DNA of 6,000 bases from NCBI GenBank assembly GCA_009922405.1, contig RFVZ01000162.1:1-6000 (forward strand), written 5' to 3'. The first letter of the stretch is position 1; each line of letters starts with the position of its first letter. A program made the translations under genes and the position numbers. The notes under the pieces were generated by a model. That model saw only the letters and a list, made by a program, of their open reading frames with translations, did no database searches and was not told the DNA's origin. The stretch is from Betaproteobacteria bacterium. GTDB lineage: Bacteria > Pseudomonadota > Gammaproteobacteria > Burkholderiales > Burkholderiaceae_E. Positions 5,608-6,000 of the stretch are shown piece after piece.

Positions 5608-6000
5608 ATGCGCGCTCGGCCACAGGGCGTTTGGCGAGGATTCGCTGAAGCGTGCGTCGATGCATGCCGAGTGCGCGGGCCGTCGCCGAGATATTGTTTT
5701 CTTGCTCGGCCAAGACCCTCTGAATGTGTTCCCACTTCAGTCGATCGGGGTTCAGCGGTCGCTCCTGAATTTCAGGACCATCCCCATCACCGACCAGGCC
5801 CATCACTCGCAGGACATCGTCAGCAGCTGCGGGTTTAGGCAGATAGTTTTCGGCACCCCGTTTGACTGCCTCAACGGCCGTCGCAATGCTGGCGTACCCG
5901 GTCAGCATGAGGATGCGCAAAGCGGGGCTCAGCGTTTTCAGGATTGGGATGAGATTCAATCCGCTTTCGTTTTCGAGTTTGAGGTCGACCACAGCGATAT
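5597..6000 (-). CDS. regA: RegA/PrrA/RoxR-family redox response regulator (N-terminus beyond the right edge)
   Basis: This is a cytoplasmic two-component DNA-binding regulator. In this family (RegA, PrrA, ActR, RoxR) the partner is a redox-sensing histidine kinase, RegB/PrrB/RoxS. The visible part holds the second half of the receiver domain: the phosphoacceptor Asp in VVDLKLENESGL (codon 5984-5986), the Thr of LTGYASIATAVEAVK (5900-5902) and the Lys of YLPKPA (5834-5836). A short linker leads to a Fis-type helix-turn-helix at 5627-5737, from KWEHIQRVLAEQENN to GMHRRTLQRILAKRP, which is nearly invariant in this family. The frame stays open to position 6000. The GTG at 5992-5990 is the internal Val before the Asp, not a start. 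RegA proteins are about 180 aa, so roughly 60 residues are missing. It converges on dctP and is probably not part of the sugar-acid operon. Confidence 0.93.
   Translation of the reverse strand, partial: IAVVDLKLENESGLNLIPILKTLSPALRILMLTGYASIATAVEAVKRGAENYLPKPAAADDVLRVMGLVGDGDGPEIQERPLNPDRLKWEHIQRVLAEQENNISATARALGMHRRTLQRILAKRPVAERASPA

Overview
The window looks like a chromosomal piece of a proteobacterium. GC content is moderately high, genes are tightly packed with coupled starts, and the gene families are typical of the group. The RegA/PrrA/RoxR-type response regulator points to Proteobacteria, but I cannot settle the class. There are no RNA genes, insertion sequences, CRISPR arrays or phage genes.

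Positions 14-5482 (+ strand) read as one catabolic/transport operon for a sugar acid. It begins with a GntR-type regulator of the FadR (FCD) subfamily, which may start left of the window. Its stop overlaps the ATG of a TRAP small permease (dctQ). One base after that gene's stop comes the large permease (dctM, 467 aa, longer than usual). An altronate/galactarate dehydratase-family enzyme (UxaA/GarD family) follows 23 bases later. The periplasmic binding protein (dctP) comes last, behind a strong ribosome binding site. The likely scheme is that DctP captures a hexuronate, aldarate or related acid in the periplasm, DctQM imports it with sodium, the UxaA-like enzyme dehydrates a sugar acid in the cytoplasm, and the regulator responds to an acid ligand. 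The actual substrate cannot be read from the sequence.

Positions 5483-5596 separate dctP from a convergent gene. They hold a four-copy 16-base tandem repeat and RNA hairpins that pair well only on the + strand, so they probably form the structured 3' end of the dctP transcript. Positions 5597-6000 (- strand) hold the C-terminal two thirds of a RegA/RoxR-like redox response regulator that runs off the right edge.

The genes are ordinary. The more unusual features are a FadR/PdhR-like palindrome inside the first codons of the regulator, 12-base tandem repeats at the N-termini of both the enzyme and dctP, the 16-base repeat with strand-specific hairpins, a probable extra two-helix insert in the large permease, and the enzyme gene lying between permease and binding protein. 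I see no clearly new biological system.
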